Positions 38,442 to 47,390 of a stretch of 64,000 nt of DNA are shown piece by piece. This DNA is from Devosia subaequoris (GTDB taxonomy: Bacteria; Pseudomonadota; Alphaproteobacteria; Rhizobiales; Devosiaceae). The first letter of the stretch is position 1. Every line of letters begins with the position of its first letter. The stretch lies in the NCBI RefSeq assembly GCF_014197055.1, contig NZ_JACIEW010000001.1, positions 248,001 through 312,000 on the forward strand, read 5' to 3'. Below the pieces are notes generated by a model that saw only the letters and a program-made list of their open reading frames with translations, did no database searches and was not told the origin of the DNA. The position numbers were made by a program, and so were the translations under genes.

Positions 38442-39662
38442 TCAGGCGAAAAATTTCTGGGCACGCTCAATGCCGTCCACCAGCGCGTCCACGTCGTCCT
38501 TACCGTTATATAGGGCGAAGGACGCGCGACATGTAGAGGTGACACCAAATCGGGCTAGCAACGGCTGGGCGCAATGGGTGCCCGCGCGCACCGCGATGCC
38601 GTAACGATCCATTATGGTGGCGATGTCATGGGCATGGGCGCCGGCGATCTCAAACGAGAAGATGCCGCCCTTGTCCGGGGCAGTGCCGATCTGGCGCAAG
38701 GAGTTGATGCGGCCAAGCCGCTCCTGCGCATAAGAGGCAATTTCGTGCTCATGGGCGGCAATGGCTTCGCGGCCAATGTCCTGCATGTAATCCAGCGCAG
38801 CGCCAAGACCCATGGCCTGGACGATGGGCGGCGTGCCGGCTTCGAAGCGATGCGGCGGCTCGTTGTAGGTGACGCCCTCAAGCGTGACGGTCTCGATCAT
38901 CTCGCCGCCGCCCTGATAGGGCTGCATCTCGGCCAGCAGATCGTATTTGCCATAGAGCACGCCGATACCGGTTGGCCCATAGACCTTGTGACCTGTCATC
39001 ACGTAAAAATCGGCACCGAGGTCCTGCACATCCACGCTGGTGTGGACAGCGCCCTGGGAACCATCAACAAGGACCGGGATGCCGCGGGCATGGGCCATCT
39101 CGACGATTTGCTTGATTGGATTGACCGTGCCCAGCACGTTGGACATATGCGTAACGGCGACGATACGGGTGCGGTCCGAAAGCGAGGCTTCGAAGGCCGC
39201 CATGTCGAGAACTCCATCGTCATCGACATCGATCCATTTAATGACAGCGCCCTTGCGTTCACGATGAAAGTGCCAGGGGACAATATTGGAGTGGTGCTCC
39301 ATGATCGTGGTAACGATCTCATCGCCTTCGCCGATCCTCGGGCCGGCAAACGATGACGCGACGAGATTGATCGCCTCGGTGGCAGACCGGGTGAAAATGA
39401 TCTCTTCGACACGACCAGCATTGAGAAAGCGGCGCACGCTCTCGCGGCCGGCCTCGTAGCCCTCGGTGGCGCGATTGGCGAGCGTATGCAGGCCACGATG
39501 CACATTGGCATATTCATGCCGAAAGGCGTGGTCCATGCGGTCCAGAACCTGGACCGGCTTCTGTGCCGAGGCGCCGCTATCGAGATAGACAAGTTTGTTC
39601 CCGTGGATCTGTTCGGACAGAATCGGGAAATCGGCTCGGATTTTTTCGAGGTCGAAGGTCAT
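38442..39662 (-). CDS. sufS: Cysteine desulfurase, SufS type
   Basis: A 406-residue group II cysteine desulfurase that takes sulfur from cysteine for Fe-S cluster synthesis. The PLP lysine is in YVMTGHKVYGPTGIGVLYG and the active-site Cys in TSTCRASFALYN, the short SufS-type loop. The N-terminus IRADFPILSEQIHGNKLVYLDSGASAQKP is typical. It is 96 bp after sufD; that gap holds a palindromic element. A second, NifS-like desulfurase begins this operon, so the operon encodes two. Confidence 0.96.
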   Translation of the reverse strand: MTFDLEKIRADFPILSEQIHGNKLVYLDSGASAQKPVQVLDRMDHAFRHEYANVHRGLHTLANRATEGYEAGRESVRRFLNAGRVEEIIFTRSATEAINLVASSFAGPRIGEGDEIVTTIMEHHSNIVPWHFHRERKGAVIKWIDVDDDGVLDMAAFEASLSDRTRIVAVTHMSNVLGTVNPIKQIVEMAHARGIPVLVDGSQGAVHTSVDVQDLGADFYVMTGHKVYGPTGIGVLYGKYDLLAEMQPYQGGGEMIETVTLEGVTYNEPPHRFEAGTPPIVQAMGLGAALDYMQDIGREAIAAHEHEIASYAQERLGRINSLRQIGTAPDKGGIFSFEIAGAHAHDIATIMDRYGIAVRAGTHCAQPLLARFGVTSTCRASFALYNGKDDVDALVDGIERAQKFFA

Positions 39663-39714
39663 AGGGGTTACCCCCTCCCTATCTTTGCCACGGCCCGGCG
39701 GGCCCGGCGAGACG

Positions 39715-39736
39715 CCCTCCCCTAATATGGGGAGGG
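39715..39736. repeat. Palindromic element between sufD and sufS
   Basis: Perfect 8-bp inverted repeat CCCTCCCC (39715-39722) and GGGGAGGG (39729-39736) with a TAATAT loop. A second CCCTCCC-like word lies 40 bp earlier. It resembles the short mobile palindromes found between operon genes in Rhizobiales and may form an RNA hairpin between the two cistrons. Confidence 0.6.
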
Positions 39737-39758
39737 TGTGATCGTGTGTGTGTCGAGC

Positions 39759-40970
39759 CTACTTGGCGCCCATCAGCCAGCCATCGACGATACCCTGCAG
39801 GGCCTCATTGAGTTCATCATCCTCGATAGGATCGAAGAGCTCGGCGATGAAGCCGCGCACCAGCATGGTCTCTGCCTCGGCCCTGGGAACGCCGCGGCTC
39901 ATCAGATAGAAGAGGCTGTCCTCGTCGATCATGCCGCATGTCGAACCATGGCCGCAGACCACGTCGTCGGCATAGATCTCGAGTTCGGGCTTGGAGAGGA
40001 TCTCCGCTTCATCCGAGAGCATCAGGCCCTGATGCATAAACTTGGCATCGGTCTTCTGCGCGTCACGAGCGACAACGAGCTTGCCCTGTACGACCGCCTT
40101 GGCGCGGCCACGCACGATCGACTTGAACAATGGCTGCGAGGAGGTGTGCGGCACTGCATGCAGCGCTTCCATGGTGATGTCGGCGTGCTGACCATCGGCC
40201 ACCAGATTGAGGCCAGTCAGATCTGCATGGGCCTCCGCGCCTGCCATGCGCGGGAATACTTGGGTTCGGGCGAGGCCGGCGCCGGCATGAATCACCAGGG
40301 TGCGCAGCTTGGCCCCATCCGCGAGCTGATATTCGTTAGTGGCAAAATGCGACACGGCACGGGCGCTGAGATCAATGGTGATATGCGTCACCACCGCGTT
40401 CTTGCCCACCGAAAGATAGGTCGCGTGATTGCCCACATGCGCGGCGTCGGAGCCCGAGAAGGTTTCGACAATGGTCGCCGAGGCATCATCTGCAACGAAG
40501 ATCTTGAGCGCATCGGCGACATGGGCCGCCTCGCCTTCAATGCGCCGTTCCACCTGAATGACCGGATCGACGCTGTTTTCCAGCGTGAGGGTCAGCGCTT
40601 CTTTCGCAAGAGCACCATTGATGTGCACAAGCATGTCATCGCGGGTGGTCAGCACGCCGCCTTCTGCCTTGCCGACGATTACGCCGGCCGGGGCCGTGGC
40701 GGCATTCTGGATCGCGCCATTGGCAATCATCAGATTGTAGGCACCGGGAATGCGCAGCGCCGGGGCGCTGGCTTCATTGGCGGCCGTTGCCAGCGGCGGG
40801 ATCGCACGCAGCAGGGTCTTCAGATCGGTGTAGTGATAGCTCTCGACGCGACGGGTTGGCAGACCGGCCACGGTGATGCGCTCGGCCGCTGCATCAGCGC
40901 CGGCGGCCTTGAGCTGAGCGATAAGAGCGTCCTCGGCCGGGCCGAGGCGAACGGGGAAATTTGCGCGCAT
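39759..40970 (-). CDS. sufD: Fe-S cluster assembly protein SufD
   Basis: A 403-residue partner of SufB and SufC in the SufBC2D scaffold. The SufB/D beta-helix core has LRTLVIHAGAGLART, LNLVADGQHADITM and the C-terminal pattern EIYADDVVCGHGSTCGMIDEDSLFYLMSRG. Its start at 40970 is 3 bp after the sufC stop. The N-terminal 60 residues are more variable, as usual. Confidence 0.96.
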   Translation of the reverse strand: MRANFPVRLGPAEDALIAQLKAAGADAAAERITVAGLPTRRVESYHYTDLKTLLRAIPPLATAANEASAPALRIPGAYNLMIANGAIQNAATAPAGVIVGKAEGGVLTTRDDMLVHINGALAKEALTLTLENSVDPVIQVERRIEGEAAHVADALKIFVADDASATIVETFSGSDAAHVGNHATYLSVGKNAVVTHITIDLSARAVSHFATNEYQLADGAKLRTLVIHAGAGLARTQVFPRMAGAEAHADLTGLNLVADGQHADITMEALHAVPHTSSQPLFKSIVRGRAKAVVQGKLVVARDAQKTDAKFMHQGLMLSDEAEILSKPELEIYADDVVCGHGSTCGMIDEDSLFYLMSRGVPRAEAETMLVRGFIAELFDPIEDDELNEALQGIVDGWLMGAK

Positions 40971-40973
40971 GAT

Positions 40974-41735
40974 TTAGGCAGCCTCTCCGCCGTAGCTGGC
41001 ATAGCCCTTGGCCTCGAGCTTGAGAGCCAGGTCCTTGTCGCCGCTCTCGACGATCTTGCCGTCCGAGAAGACGTGCACGACATCGGGGACGATATGGTTC
41101 AAGAGACGCTGATAATGGGTGATGACCAGCATGGAGCGCTGGCCATCGCGCAGGGCGTTGACGCCCTTGGAGACGACCTGCAGCGCGTCGATGTCGAGGC
41201 CGGAATCGGTCTCGTCGAGCACGGCCAATGAGGGCTTCAGCAGCGCCATCTGCATGATCTCGGCGCGCTTCTTTTCGCCACCGGAGAAACCGACATTGAG
41301 CGGGCGCTTAAGCATGTCATTGCCGATGTTGAGCTGGGCTCCAGCTTCCTTGACGGCGCGCATGAAGTCCGGCGTAGTCAGTTCGGCCTCGCCGCGCGCC
41401 TTGCGCTGGGCGTTGAGCGCGGCCTTGAGGAAGGTCATGGTCGCCACGCCTGGGATTTCGATCGGGTACTGGAAGGCCAGGAACAGGCCGGCGGCGGCGC
41501 GCTCATCGGGCTCCAACTCCAGGATGTTCTCGCCGTTGAGCAGGATTTCGCCCTCGGTGATCTCATAATCTTCCTTGCCGGCCAGCACATAGCTCAGCGT
41601 CGACTTGCCCGAACCATTGCGGCCCATGATGGCATGGACTTCGCCGGGGGGAATGATGAGGTTTACACCCTTGAGGATTTCACGCTCGTCGATGCGGGCA
41701 TGCAGGTTACGGATTTCAAGAACGGGAGTGGTCAT
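40974..41735 (-). CDS. sufC: Fe-S cluster assembly ATPase SufC
   Basis: A 253-residue soluble ABC-type ATPase that drives the SufBCD scaffold. Walker A GRNGSGKSTLSYVLAG, the Q-loop LAFQYPIEIPGV, signature FSGGEKKRAEIMQM and Walker B SLAVLDETDSGLDIDAL are all seen. ATG at 41735 is chosen over a TTG at 41753, as the mature sequence MTTPVLEIRNLHA is the common N-terminus. It follows the cupin gene by 64 bp. Confidence 0.97.
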   Translation of the reverse strand: MTTPVLEIRNLHARIDEREILKGVNLIIPPGEVHAIMGRNGSGKSTLSYVLAGKEDYEITEGEILLNGENILELEPDERAAAGLFLAFQYPIEIPGVATMTFLKAALNAQRKARGEAELTTPDFMRAVKEAGAQLNIGNDMLKRPLNVGFSGGEKKRAEIMQMALLKPSLAVLDETDSGLDIDALQVVSKGVNALRDGQRSMLVITHYQRLLNHIVPDVVHVFSDGKIVESGDKDLALKLEAKGYASYGGEAA

Positions 41736-41799
41736 TTCGTCTGCCTTCTTCAAACTGCGCTGATCTTTGGCGATCGCGCTCGTTTGTTTCCATTTCGGT

Positions 41800-42276
41800 T
41801 TATGCCTGGCCCTTGCCGGGCGCGTTCAATTCGATGCTGTCATAACCGCCAGCCTTGCGGTGGTGCACGCGCACGACGCCGTGCTCGGGCAACTCGACCA
41901 CATTGGTGTCGGTCTGGTTGGCGACGCAGATATATTTCAGCGGCCCAGGTCCGGTATTGGTGAGCTGATGCGCCAGTTCCGCGCGACCCGCGGGTGCGCC
42001 GAGAACATCACCAACTGTCACTTTATCGGCGGCTTCGCCAAAGCGATAAGTCCCCTCACCCTCCAGGATGACGATGATCTCGTCTTCCAGATAGTGCACG
42101 TGGAACGGAAACGCCGACTCTCCCGGCTGCACCTCGAAATAGCTGGCACCCAGCATGGTCAGGCCCATTGCACGCGAGAAATTGGCGCCATGGGCCCCAA
42201 TTCCCGGGCCACGATCATGCCTGTTGAGCGGCAGGTCGGCCAATGCAATGACAGGTTCGATGGTCTTCTCGGTCAT
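41800..42276 (-). CDS. Cupin-domain protein inside the suf operon
   Basis: A 158-residue protein with one cupin barrel at about 45-120. Metal-binding motif 1 reads [19 protein letters not shown] (His, His, Glu) and motif 2 is at about [19 protein letters not shown], with the final His. Its ATG overlaps the sufB stop by four bases (ATGA), so it is co-translated with SufB. It is not a standard suf gene of other bacteria. A metal-dependent enzyme or sensor is inferred; the reaction is unknown. Confidence 0.85.
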   Translation of the reverse strand: MTEKTIEPVIALADLPLNRHDRGPGIGAHGANFSRAMGLTMLGASYFEVQPGESAFPFHVHYLEDEIIVILEGEGTYRFGEAADKVTVGDVLGAPAGRAELAHQLTNTGPGPLKYICVANQTDTNVVELPEHGVVRVHHRKAGGYDSIELNAPGKGQA

Positions 42277-43802
42277 CCGACGCTGCCTTCCAGGCTGATT
42301 GCGATCAGCTTCTGAGTTTCAACCATGAATTCCATGGGCAGGTGCTGCAGCACGTCACGCACGAAGCCATTGACGATCAGAGCCACGGCATCCTCTTCGG
42401 AAAGCCCGCGCTGCATGCAGTAGAACATCTGGTCGTCCGAAATCTTGGAGGTGGTCGCCTCGTGCTCGAAGACAGCCGTTCCGTTGCGGCTCTCAATGTA
42501 TGGCACGGTGTGGGCGCCACACTTGTCACCGATCAGCAGCGAGTCACACTGGGTAAAGTTGCGAGCATTCTTGGCCTTGGCGTGAGCCGAGACCTGGCCG
42601 CGATAGGTGTTGTCGGAGAAGCCGGCAGCGATACCCTTGGAGATGATGCGGCTGGACGTGTTCTTGCCCAGATGCAGCATCTTGGTGCCGCTATCGACCT
42701 GCTGATAGCCATTGGAAATGGCGATCGAGTAGAATTCGCCGCGCGAACCATCGCCGCGCAGGATGCAGCTCGGGTACTTCCAGGTGATGGCCGATCCAGT
42801 TTCTACCTGGGTCCAGGAAATGTGCGAGTTCTTGCCGCGACAGTCGCCACGCTTGGTGACGAAATTGTAGATGCCGCCCTTGCCGTCCTTGTCGCCGGGA
42901 TACCAGTTCTGGACCGTCGAGTACTTGATTTCGGCATTGTCCAGGGCAACCAGTTCCACCACGGCGGCGTGCAACTGGTGCTCGTCGCGCATCGGGGCGG
43001 TGCAACCCTCAAGATAGGACACGTAGCTGTCGTCATCGGCGATGATCAGCGTGCGCTCGAATTGGCCGGTCTTCTTCTCGTTGATGCGGAAGTAGGTCGA
43101 AAGCTCCATCGGGCACCGGACGCCCTTGGGGATATAGACGAAGGACCCATCGGTGAAGACGGCGCAATTGAGCGTGGCGTAGTAGTTGTCGGAGACCGGC
43201 ACCACCGAGCCCAGATACTGCTTGACCAGATCAGGGTACTCACGAATGGCGTCGGAGATCGAGCAGAAGATGATGCCCTGCTTGGCCAGTTCCTCGCGGA
43301 AGGTGGTGACCACGGAAACCGAGTCAAAGACCGCATCAACTGCGACATTGGCGCCAAAGGGCGTACCGACGGATTCAGCGGCGCCCTCGACACCAGCCAG
43401 AATGGCCTGCTCCTTAAGCGGGATGCCCAGCTTTTCGTAGGTACGAAGTAGCTCAGGATCAACTTCATCCAGGCTCTTGGGGCCTTTGAACGACTTCGGC
43501 GCCGCGTAATAGCTGATCGCCTGGAAGTCGATCTTTGGGTAGTGGACCTTTGCCCAGTTGGGCTCTTCCATGGTCTGCCAGCGACGGAACGCCTCGAGAC
43601 GCCATTCCAGCATCCATTCGGGTTCGTCCTTCTTGGCCGAGATGAAGCGGATCGTGTCTTCCGTCAGCCCTGCGGGGGCAACGTCGGACTCGATGTCTGT
43701 TTCGAAGCCGTATTTGTACTTGTCGACGTCGAGGGCCAGCACCTGCTCGACCGTCTCCCGGTCGATTTCTTCCTTGAGCGTCGGAATATCGTAATCCGCC
43801 AT
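42273..43802 (-). CDS. sufB: Fe-S cluster assembly protein SufB
   Basis: A 509-residue scaffold protein on which Fe-S clusters are built with SufC and SufD. Typical segments are [61 protein letters not shown] and the N-terminal KFGFETDI-like [17 protein letters not shown]. Conserved Cys in the beta-helix (for example in GDKCGAHT) are present. ATG at 43802 with a purine-rich GGAGAAG site. It lies 65 bp after the first desulfurase gene. Confidence 0.97.
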   Translation of the reverse strand: MADYDIPTLKEEIDRETVEQVLALDVDKYKYGFETDIESDVAPAGLTEDTIRFISAKKDEPEWMLEWRLEAFRRWQTMEEPNWAKVHYPKIDFQAISYYAAPKSFKGPKSLDEVDPELLRTYEKLGIPLKEQAILAGVEGAAESVGTPFGANVAVDAVFDSVSVVTTFREELAKQGIIFCSISDAIREYPDLVKQYLGSVVPVSDNYYATLNCAVFTDGSFVYIPKGVRCPMELSTYFRINEKKTGQFERTLIIADDDSYVSYLEGCTAPMRDEHQLHAAVVELVALDNAEIKYSTVQNWYPGDKDGKGGIYNFVTKRGDCRGKNSHISWTQVETGSAITWKYPSCILRGDGSRGEFYSIAISNGYQQVDSGTKMLHLGKNTSSRIISKGIAAGFSDNTYRGQVSAHAKAKNARNFTQCDSLLIGDKCGAHTVPYIESRNGTAVFEHEATTSKISDDQMFYCMQRGLSEEDAVALIVNGFVRDVLQHLPMEFMVETQKLIAISLEGSVG

Positions 43803-43867
43803 GCGGCTTCTCCTTTATGTCCCTCGGCGGTTCAAGGCCACCGTGAACGAATAGTCTGATGTGGCGG

Positions 43868-45013
43868 CTAAGCCGCTTCCCCTGCCCGCTTCCGGCGGGA
43901 GTGGACTGTTTCAAATCCGGCAAGGAACGCCTCTGCGTCCGCCAAGGTCGAGTTCCAGCCGAAGCTGACGCGCAGCGCGCAATTGGCGAGTTCCCTGGGC
44001 ACACCCATGGCCGCCAGTACATGGCTGGCGCCCACTTTGCCCGACGAACAAGCCGAGCCGGATGAAACAGACAGCCCCATCAGGTCCAGCGCCATCATTG
44101 CGGTCGCATTGCCCAGGCCCTGCACCGCGAAATTAGTAACATTGCCGATACGGTTTACGCCCTGACCAAAGATGACCAGGTCCGGCACCATTTTCTGCAA
44201 ACCAGTCTCCACATGCCGCACAAGGCCGGACAGCATTTCTGCATGGTAGTCGGTGGCCGCTGCAGCCGCGCCAAAAGCTGCAATAAGCGCCGCCGATTCC
44301 GTGCCGCCACGGCGGCCCTGTTCCTGACCACCGCCGGGAATGAGCCGCACCATATCGGCGTGTGATTTTACCAGCAGTGCACCAATGCCAGCGGGTGCGC
44401 CAATCTTGTGGCCGCTCACCGCCATCATGTCGGGAGCCGAGGAGGCAAATTCCAGAGGAAGCTTGCCAAAAGCCTGTACGGCATCGATGAAAAGCGTGTG
44501 ACGCGTGGGGCCAACAAGCGCACTTATCCGCTCAATAGGCTGAATGACGCCAGTTTCGTTGTTCACCCAGTGCAAGGCGACCAGAAGGGTCACCCCTTCA
44601 TCGTCTGCCTTTTGCAAAGTGGCCGTCAGTTGATCGAGATCAATGCGGCCATGGCTATCCAATGTGATGGTCCACACCGGCAGGCCCGAAGCTTCTGCAG
44701 CCTTGCCGACAGCAGCGTGCTCCCCAGCACTCAGAGCGACGGCGCCTGCCGAAAACGCCCTGGCGCCACCCAGGATCGCCTGGGTGATGGCTTCGGTGGC
44801 GGAACCGGTGAACACAACCTGCTTGGGTTCGGCTCCAGCCAATTCGGCCACCTGATGCCGCCCTGTTTCTACCAGGTTGCGTAGGGCGCGGCCGTGGGCA
44901 TGAACTGAAGAGGGATTGCCGACCAGATCAAGCGCAGCAAGCATGGCTTCTCGCGCTTCGGGACGAAGCGGAGAGGATGCATTGTGATCGAGATATGTGG
45001 CCGCTCTCGTCAT
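43868..45013 (-). CDS. Cysteine desulfurase, NifS/IscS type, first gene of the suf operon
   Basis: A 381-residue group I cysteine desulfurase. The start MTRAATYLDHNASSPLRPEAREA at 45013, with GGAAAG before it, is the standard one; the frame is open for 500 bp further upstream but that part has no family similarity and runs into a divergent gene. PLP-binding lysine is in MAVSGHKIGAPAGIGALLV and the mobile-loop cysteine in VSSGSACSSGKVGASHVL. In Rhizobiales this gene (often called sufS2 or nifS-like) heads the suf operon. The partner of this enzyme is not clear from sequence. Confidence 0.94.
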   Translation of the reverse strand: MTRAATYLDHNASSPLRPEAREAMLAALDLVGNPSSVHAHGRALRNLVETGRHQVAELAGAEPKQVVFTGSATEAITQAILGGARAFSAGAVALSAGEHAAVGKAAEASGLPVWTITLDSHGRIDLDQLTATLQKADDEGVTLLVALHWVNNETGVIQPIERISALVGPTRHTLFIDAVQAFGKLPLEFASSAPDMMAVSGHKIGAPAGIGALLVKSHADMVRLIPGGGQEQGRRGGTESAALIAAFGAAAAATDYHAEMLSGLVRHVETGLQKMVPDLVIFGQGVNRIGNVTNFAVQGLGNATAMMALDLMGLSVSSGSACSSGKVGASHVLAAMGVPRELANCALRVSFGWNSTLADAEAFLAGFETVHSRRKRAGEAA

Positions 45014-45164
45014 TGCGCTTTCCGGACGCATGCGCGCCCCATATAGCTTCCATGCCTGTAGCGGGACGCTTCCCGCGTCCACGCAATCAAACACTTCTTG
45101 AAATTTTACGCCCAACATCATTACAAGGGGCGCTCCAATGGGCCGTATCGCGGCCCAAAACCGA

Positions 45165-45183
45165 GTTTCGAATAATTCTAAAC
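45165..45183. promoter_or_regulatory. Irr-box-like (ICE) palindrome upstream of the suf operon
   Basis: GTTTCGAATAATTCTAAAC is a near-perfect inverted repeat (GTTTcGAA and TTCtAAAC around TAA), with one mismatch pair. It fits the Irr iron-control element pattern TTTAGAA-N3-TTCTAAA. It lies 152 bp before the first suf gene and 119 bp before the divergent hydrolase gene, in the promoter area. Confidence 0.7.
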
Positions 45184-45301
45184 TGGTGTTTCGGACCCAT
45201 GTTTTAGGGAGCAGTCCGCGCTTAGTCAAGCCGCGAACCGCTTTCCGCCAGAGGGCCCGGAGACCCAAACGGACAGAGCCAGAAAAGGCCGGAACAAACT
45301 T

Positions 45302-45964
45302 ATGCCAGAAGTGATCTTCAACGGCCCGGAAGGGCGCCTGGAAGGCCGGTACCAGCCGGGTAAGGAACCGAACGCTCCCGTGGCGATCGTGCTGCACCCT
45401 CATCCGCAATTTGGCGGGACGATGAACAACCAGATCGTCTATAATCTCTTCTACATGTTTGCCGAGCGCGGCTTTTCGGTTCTGCGCTTCAATTCGCGCG
45501 GGGTCGGCCGCAGCCAGGGCGTTTTCGATCACGGTGTCGGCGAATTGTCAGACGCTGCGGCAGCGCTGGACTGGCTGCAGATCATCAACCGTGAATCGCG
45601 CGGCTGCTGGATTGCCGGCTTTTCCTTCGGCGCCTGGATCGGCATGCAACTGCTGATGCGCCGCCCGGAAGTGGAAGGCTTCATCTCGGTTTCGCCGCCG
45701 GAAAACCTCTACGATTTCTCGTTCCTGGCCCCCTGCCCGTCTTCGGGCCTGATCATCCATGGCGACAAGGACCGCGTGGCGCCGCCCACGTCGGTGCAGA
45801 AGCTGGTGGACAAGCTCAAGACGCAGAAGGGCATCACCATCGAGCAGCAGATCGTGGATGGGGCGAACCACTTCTACGAAGGCAAGGTCGACGAGCTGAC
45901 CACCCGCTGCGCCGAATATCTCGACCGTCGCCGTCAGGAGATCGCGGACGGCGGCGGGCGCTAA
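45302..45964 (+). CDS. Alpha/beta hydrolase
   Basis: A 220-residue single-domain hydrolase. The oxyanion region is VLHPHPQFGGTMNNQIVYNL, the nucleophile elbow GFSFGAW (Ser at about 107), the acid in IIHGDKDRVAPP and the catalytic His in GANHFYEGKV. The pattern HPHPxxGGTMxN is typical of a widespread alphaproteobacterial family of unknown substrate, sometimes annotated as dienelactone-hydrolase-like. It is divergent from the suf operon across the Irr-like palindrome. A weak ribosome-binding site (CGGAACAAACTT) precedes the ATG. Confidence 0.88.
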   Translation: MPEVIFNGPEGRLEGRYQPGKEPNAPVAIVLHPHPQFGGTMNNQIVYNLFYMFAERGFSVLRFNSRGVGRSQGVFDHGVGELSDAAAALDWLQIINRESRGCWIAGFSFGAWIGMQLLMRRPEVEGFISVSPPENLYDFSFLAPCPSSGLIIHGDKDRVAPPTSVQKLVDKLKTQKGITIEQQIVDGANHFYEGKVDELTTRCAEYLDRRRQEIADGGGR

Positions 45965-45993
45965 CTAGAGCGCAATTGAGACGGTCATTCGGA

Positions 45994-46030
45994 GGAACCT
46001 CATCCTGAGCGCGTCGAAGGATGAGGTTCC
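45994..46030. repeat. Intergenic palindromic repeat, first hairpin
   Basis: Perfect 13-bp inverted repeat GGAACCTCATCCT (45994-46006) and AGGATGAGGTTCC (46018-46030) with an 11-base loop GAGCGCGTCGA. The CCTCATCCTGAG...CGAAGGATGAGG text looks like a repeat family common in alphaproteobacterial intergenic DNA (from memory). It is followed at once by a second palindrome. Confidence 0.8.
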
Positions 46031-46039
46031 GAATGTACC

Positions 46040-46071
46040 GACCTCGTGGTTCGACAGCTCACCATGAGGTC
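46040..46071. repeat. Intergenic palindromic repeat, second hairpin
   Basis: Inverted repeat GACCTCGTGGT (46040-46050) and ACCATGAGGTC (46061-46071) with one G-T pair and a 10-base loop TCGACAGCTC. It shares CCTC and TCGA words with the first hairpin, so the two look like a composite REP-type unit 24 bp before tyrS. Confidence 0.75.
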
Positions 46072-46094
46072 TCACAAGGCTTCAGTGATTCAAA

Positions 46095-47339
46095 ATGACC
46101 CAATTCAAGTCAGACTTCCTGCGCACCCTTTCCGAGCGCGGCTTTATCCACCAGACCTCCGACGATGAGGGTCTGGACAATCTGTTCGCCACCGATACCG
46201 TCACCGCCTATATCGGTTTCGACCCCACAGCCGCTTCGCTGCATGTGGGGAGCCTAATCCAGATCATGATGCTGCACTGGCTGGAAAAGACTGGCCACCG
46301 TGCTGTGGCCCTGATGGGTGGCGGCACCGGCATGGTGGGCGACCCGTCCTTCAAGGACGAAGCGCGCAAGCTGATGACGCCTGACATGATCCAGGCCAAT
46401 ATCGACAGCATCAAGCAGGTGTTCTCCAACTACCTGACCTTTGGCGATGGGCCAAAGGACAGCTTGATGCTGAACAACGCCGAATGGCTGATGCCGCTCA
46501 ACTATCTCGAATTTCTCCGCGATGTGGGCCAGCACTTCTCGGTCAACCGCATGTTGAGCTTTGACTCGGTCAAGCAGCGGCTGGATCGCGAGCAGTCGCT
46601 GAGCTTCCTTGAGTTCAACTACATGATCCTGCAGGCCTATGACTTCGTCGAGCTGAACAAGCGCTATGGCGTGACGCTGCAGATGGGCGGTTCGGACCAG
46701 TGGGGCAATATCGTCAATGGCATTGATCTCGGGCATCGGCTGGGGACGCCGCAGCTCTATGCGCTGACCTCGCCGCTCCTCACCACGGCTTCGGGCGCCA
46801 AGATGGGCAAGTCGCTCAATGGCGCCATCTGGCTCAACGAAGACATGCTCTCGGCCTATGATTTCTGGCAGTACTGGCGCAATACAGAGGACGCGGATGT
46901 GGAGCGGTTCCTGAAGCTCTACACCACGCTGCCACTCGAGGAGATCGCTCGGGTCGTGGCTGGCGACATCAACGAGGCCAAGAAGCGGCTGGCCACCGAG
47001 GTAACTGCCATGCTGCGCGGCCGCGAGGCTGCTGAAGGTGCTGCAGAAACGGCACGTGCGACGTTCGAGACCGGTAAACTTGATCTGTCCCTGCCGACCG
47101 CTGAGATCAATCATGCCGAGCTCAATGCCGGCGTCGGCGTGCTTAATGCTCTGGTCAAGGCGGGCCTCGCAGCCTCCAATGGCGAGGCCCGGCGGCATGT
47201 TTCATCGGGCGCCGTACGGGTCAATGATTCCGTGATCGACGATGACAAGCTCATTCTGGCGGAGAATGCCTTGCTGGCCGAAGGAGTAATCAAGCTCTCC
47301 GTCGGCAAGAAGCGGCATGCACTGCTCAAGCCGGTTTAA
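46095..47339 (+). CDS. tyrS: Tyrosine-tRNA ligase
   Basis: A 414-residue class I aminoacyl-tRNA synthetase. The HIGH motif is HVGS in [13 protein letters not shown], the KMSKS loop is KMGKS ([14 protein letters not shown]), and the tyrosine pocket has IGFDPTA and [16 protein letters not shown]. Residues about 345-410 are the S4 RNA-binding domain. ATG at 46095. It lies after the palindromic repeats and before a strong terminator. All active-site parts are intact. Confidence 0.97.
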   Translation: MTQFKSDFLRTLSERGFIHQTSDDEGLDNLFATDTVTAYIGFDPTAASLHVGSLIQIMMLHWLEKTGHRAVALMGGGTGMVGDPSFKDEARKLMTPDMIQANIDSIKQVFSNYLTFGDGPKDSLMLNNAEWLMPLNYLEFLRDVGQHFSVNRMLSFDSVKQRLDREQSLSFLEFNYMILQAYDFVELNKRYGVTLQMGGSDQWGNIVNGIDLGHRLGTPQLYALTSPLLTTASGAKMGKSLNGAIWLNEDMLSAYDFWQYWRNTEDADVERFLKLYTTLPLEEIARVVAGDINEAKKRLATEVTAMLRGREAAEGAAETARATFETGKLDLSLPTAEINHAELNAGVGVLNALVKAGLAASNGEARRHVSSGAVRVNDSVIDDDKLILAENALLAEGVIKLSVGKKRHALLKPV

Positions 47340-47364
47340 GTCGATCAAGTAACTACTGTGAAGG

Positions 47365-47390
47365 AAGGCGCTCCTTGGGGCGCCTTTTTA
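47365..47390 (+). terminator. Intrinsic terminator of tyrS
   Basis: Stem AAGGCGC (47365-47371) with GCGCCTT (47380-47386), then a run of five T (47385-47389). It runs right into the stop codon of the convergent AsmA-family gene (47388-47390). Confidence 0.85.

Noticed and set aside
39738..41231. A 497-codon open frame on the plus strand
   Set aside because: It is antisense to sufD and sufC, whose products are intact.
42342..43451. A 369-codon open frame on the plus strand
   Set aside because: It is antisense to sufB; no family resemblance.
45014..45532. N-terminal extension of the NifS-like desulfurase
   Set aside because: The frame is open, but these residues have no similarity to desulfurases, cross the Irr-like palindrome and overlap the divergent hydrolase gene.
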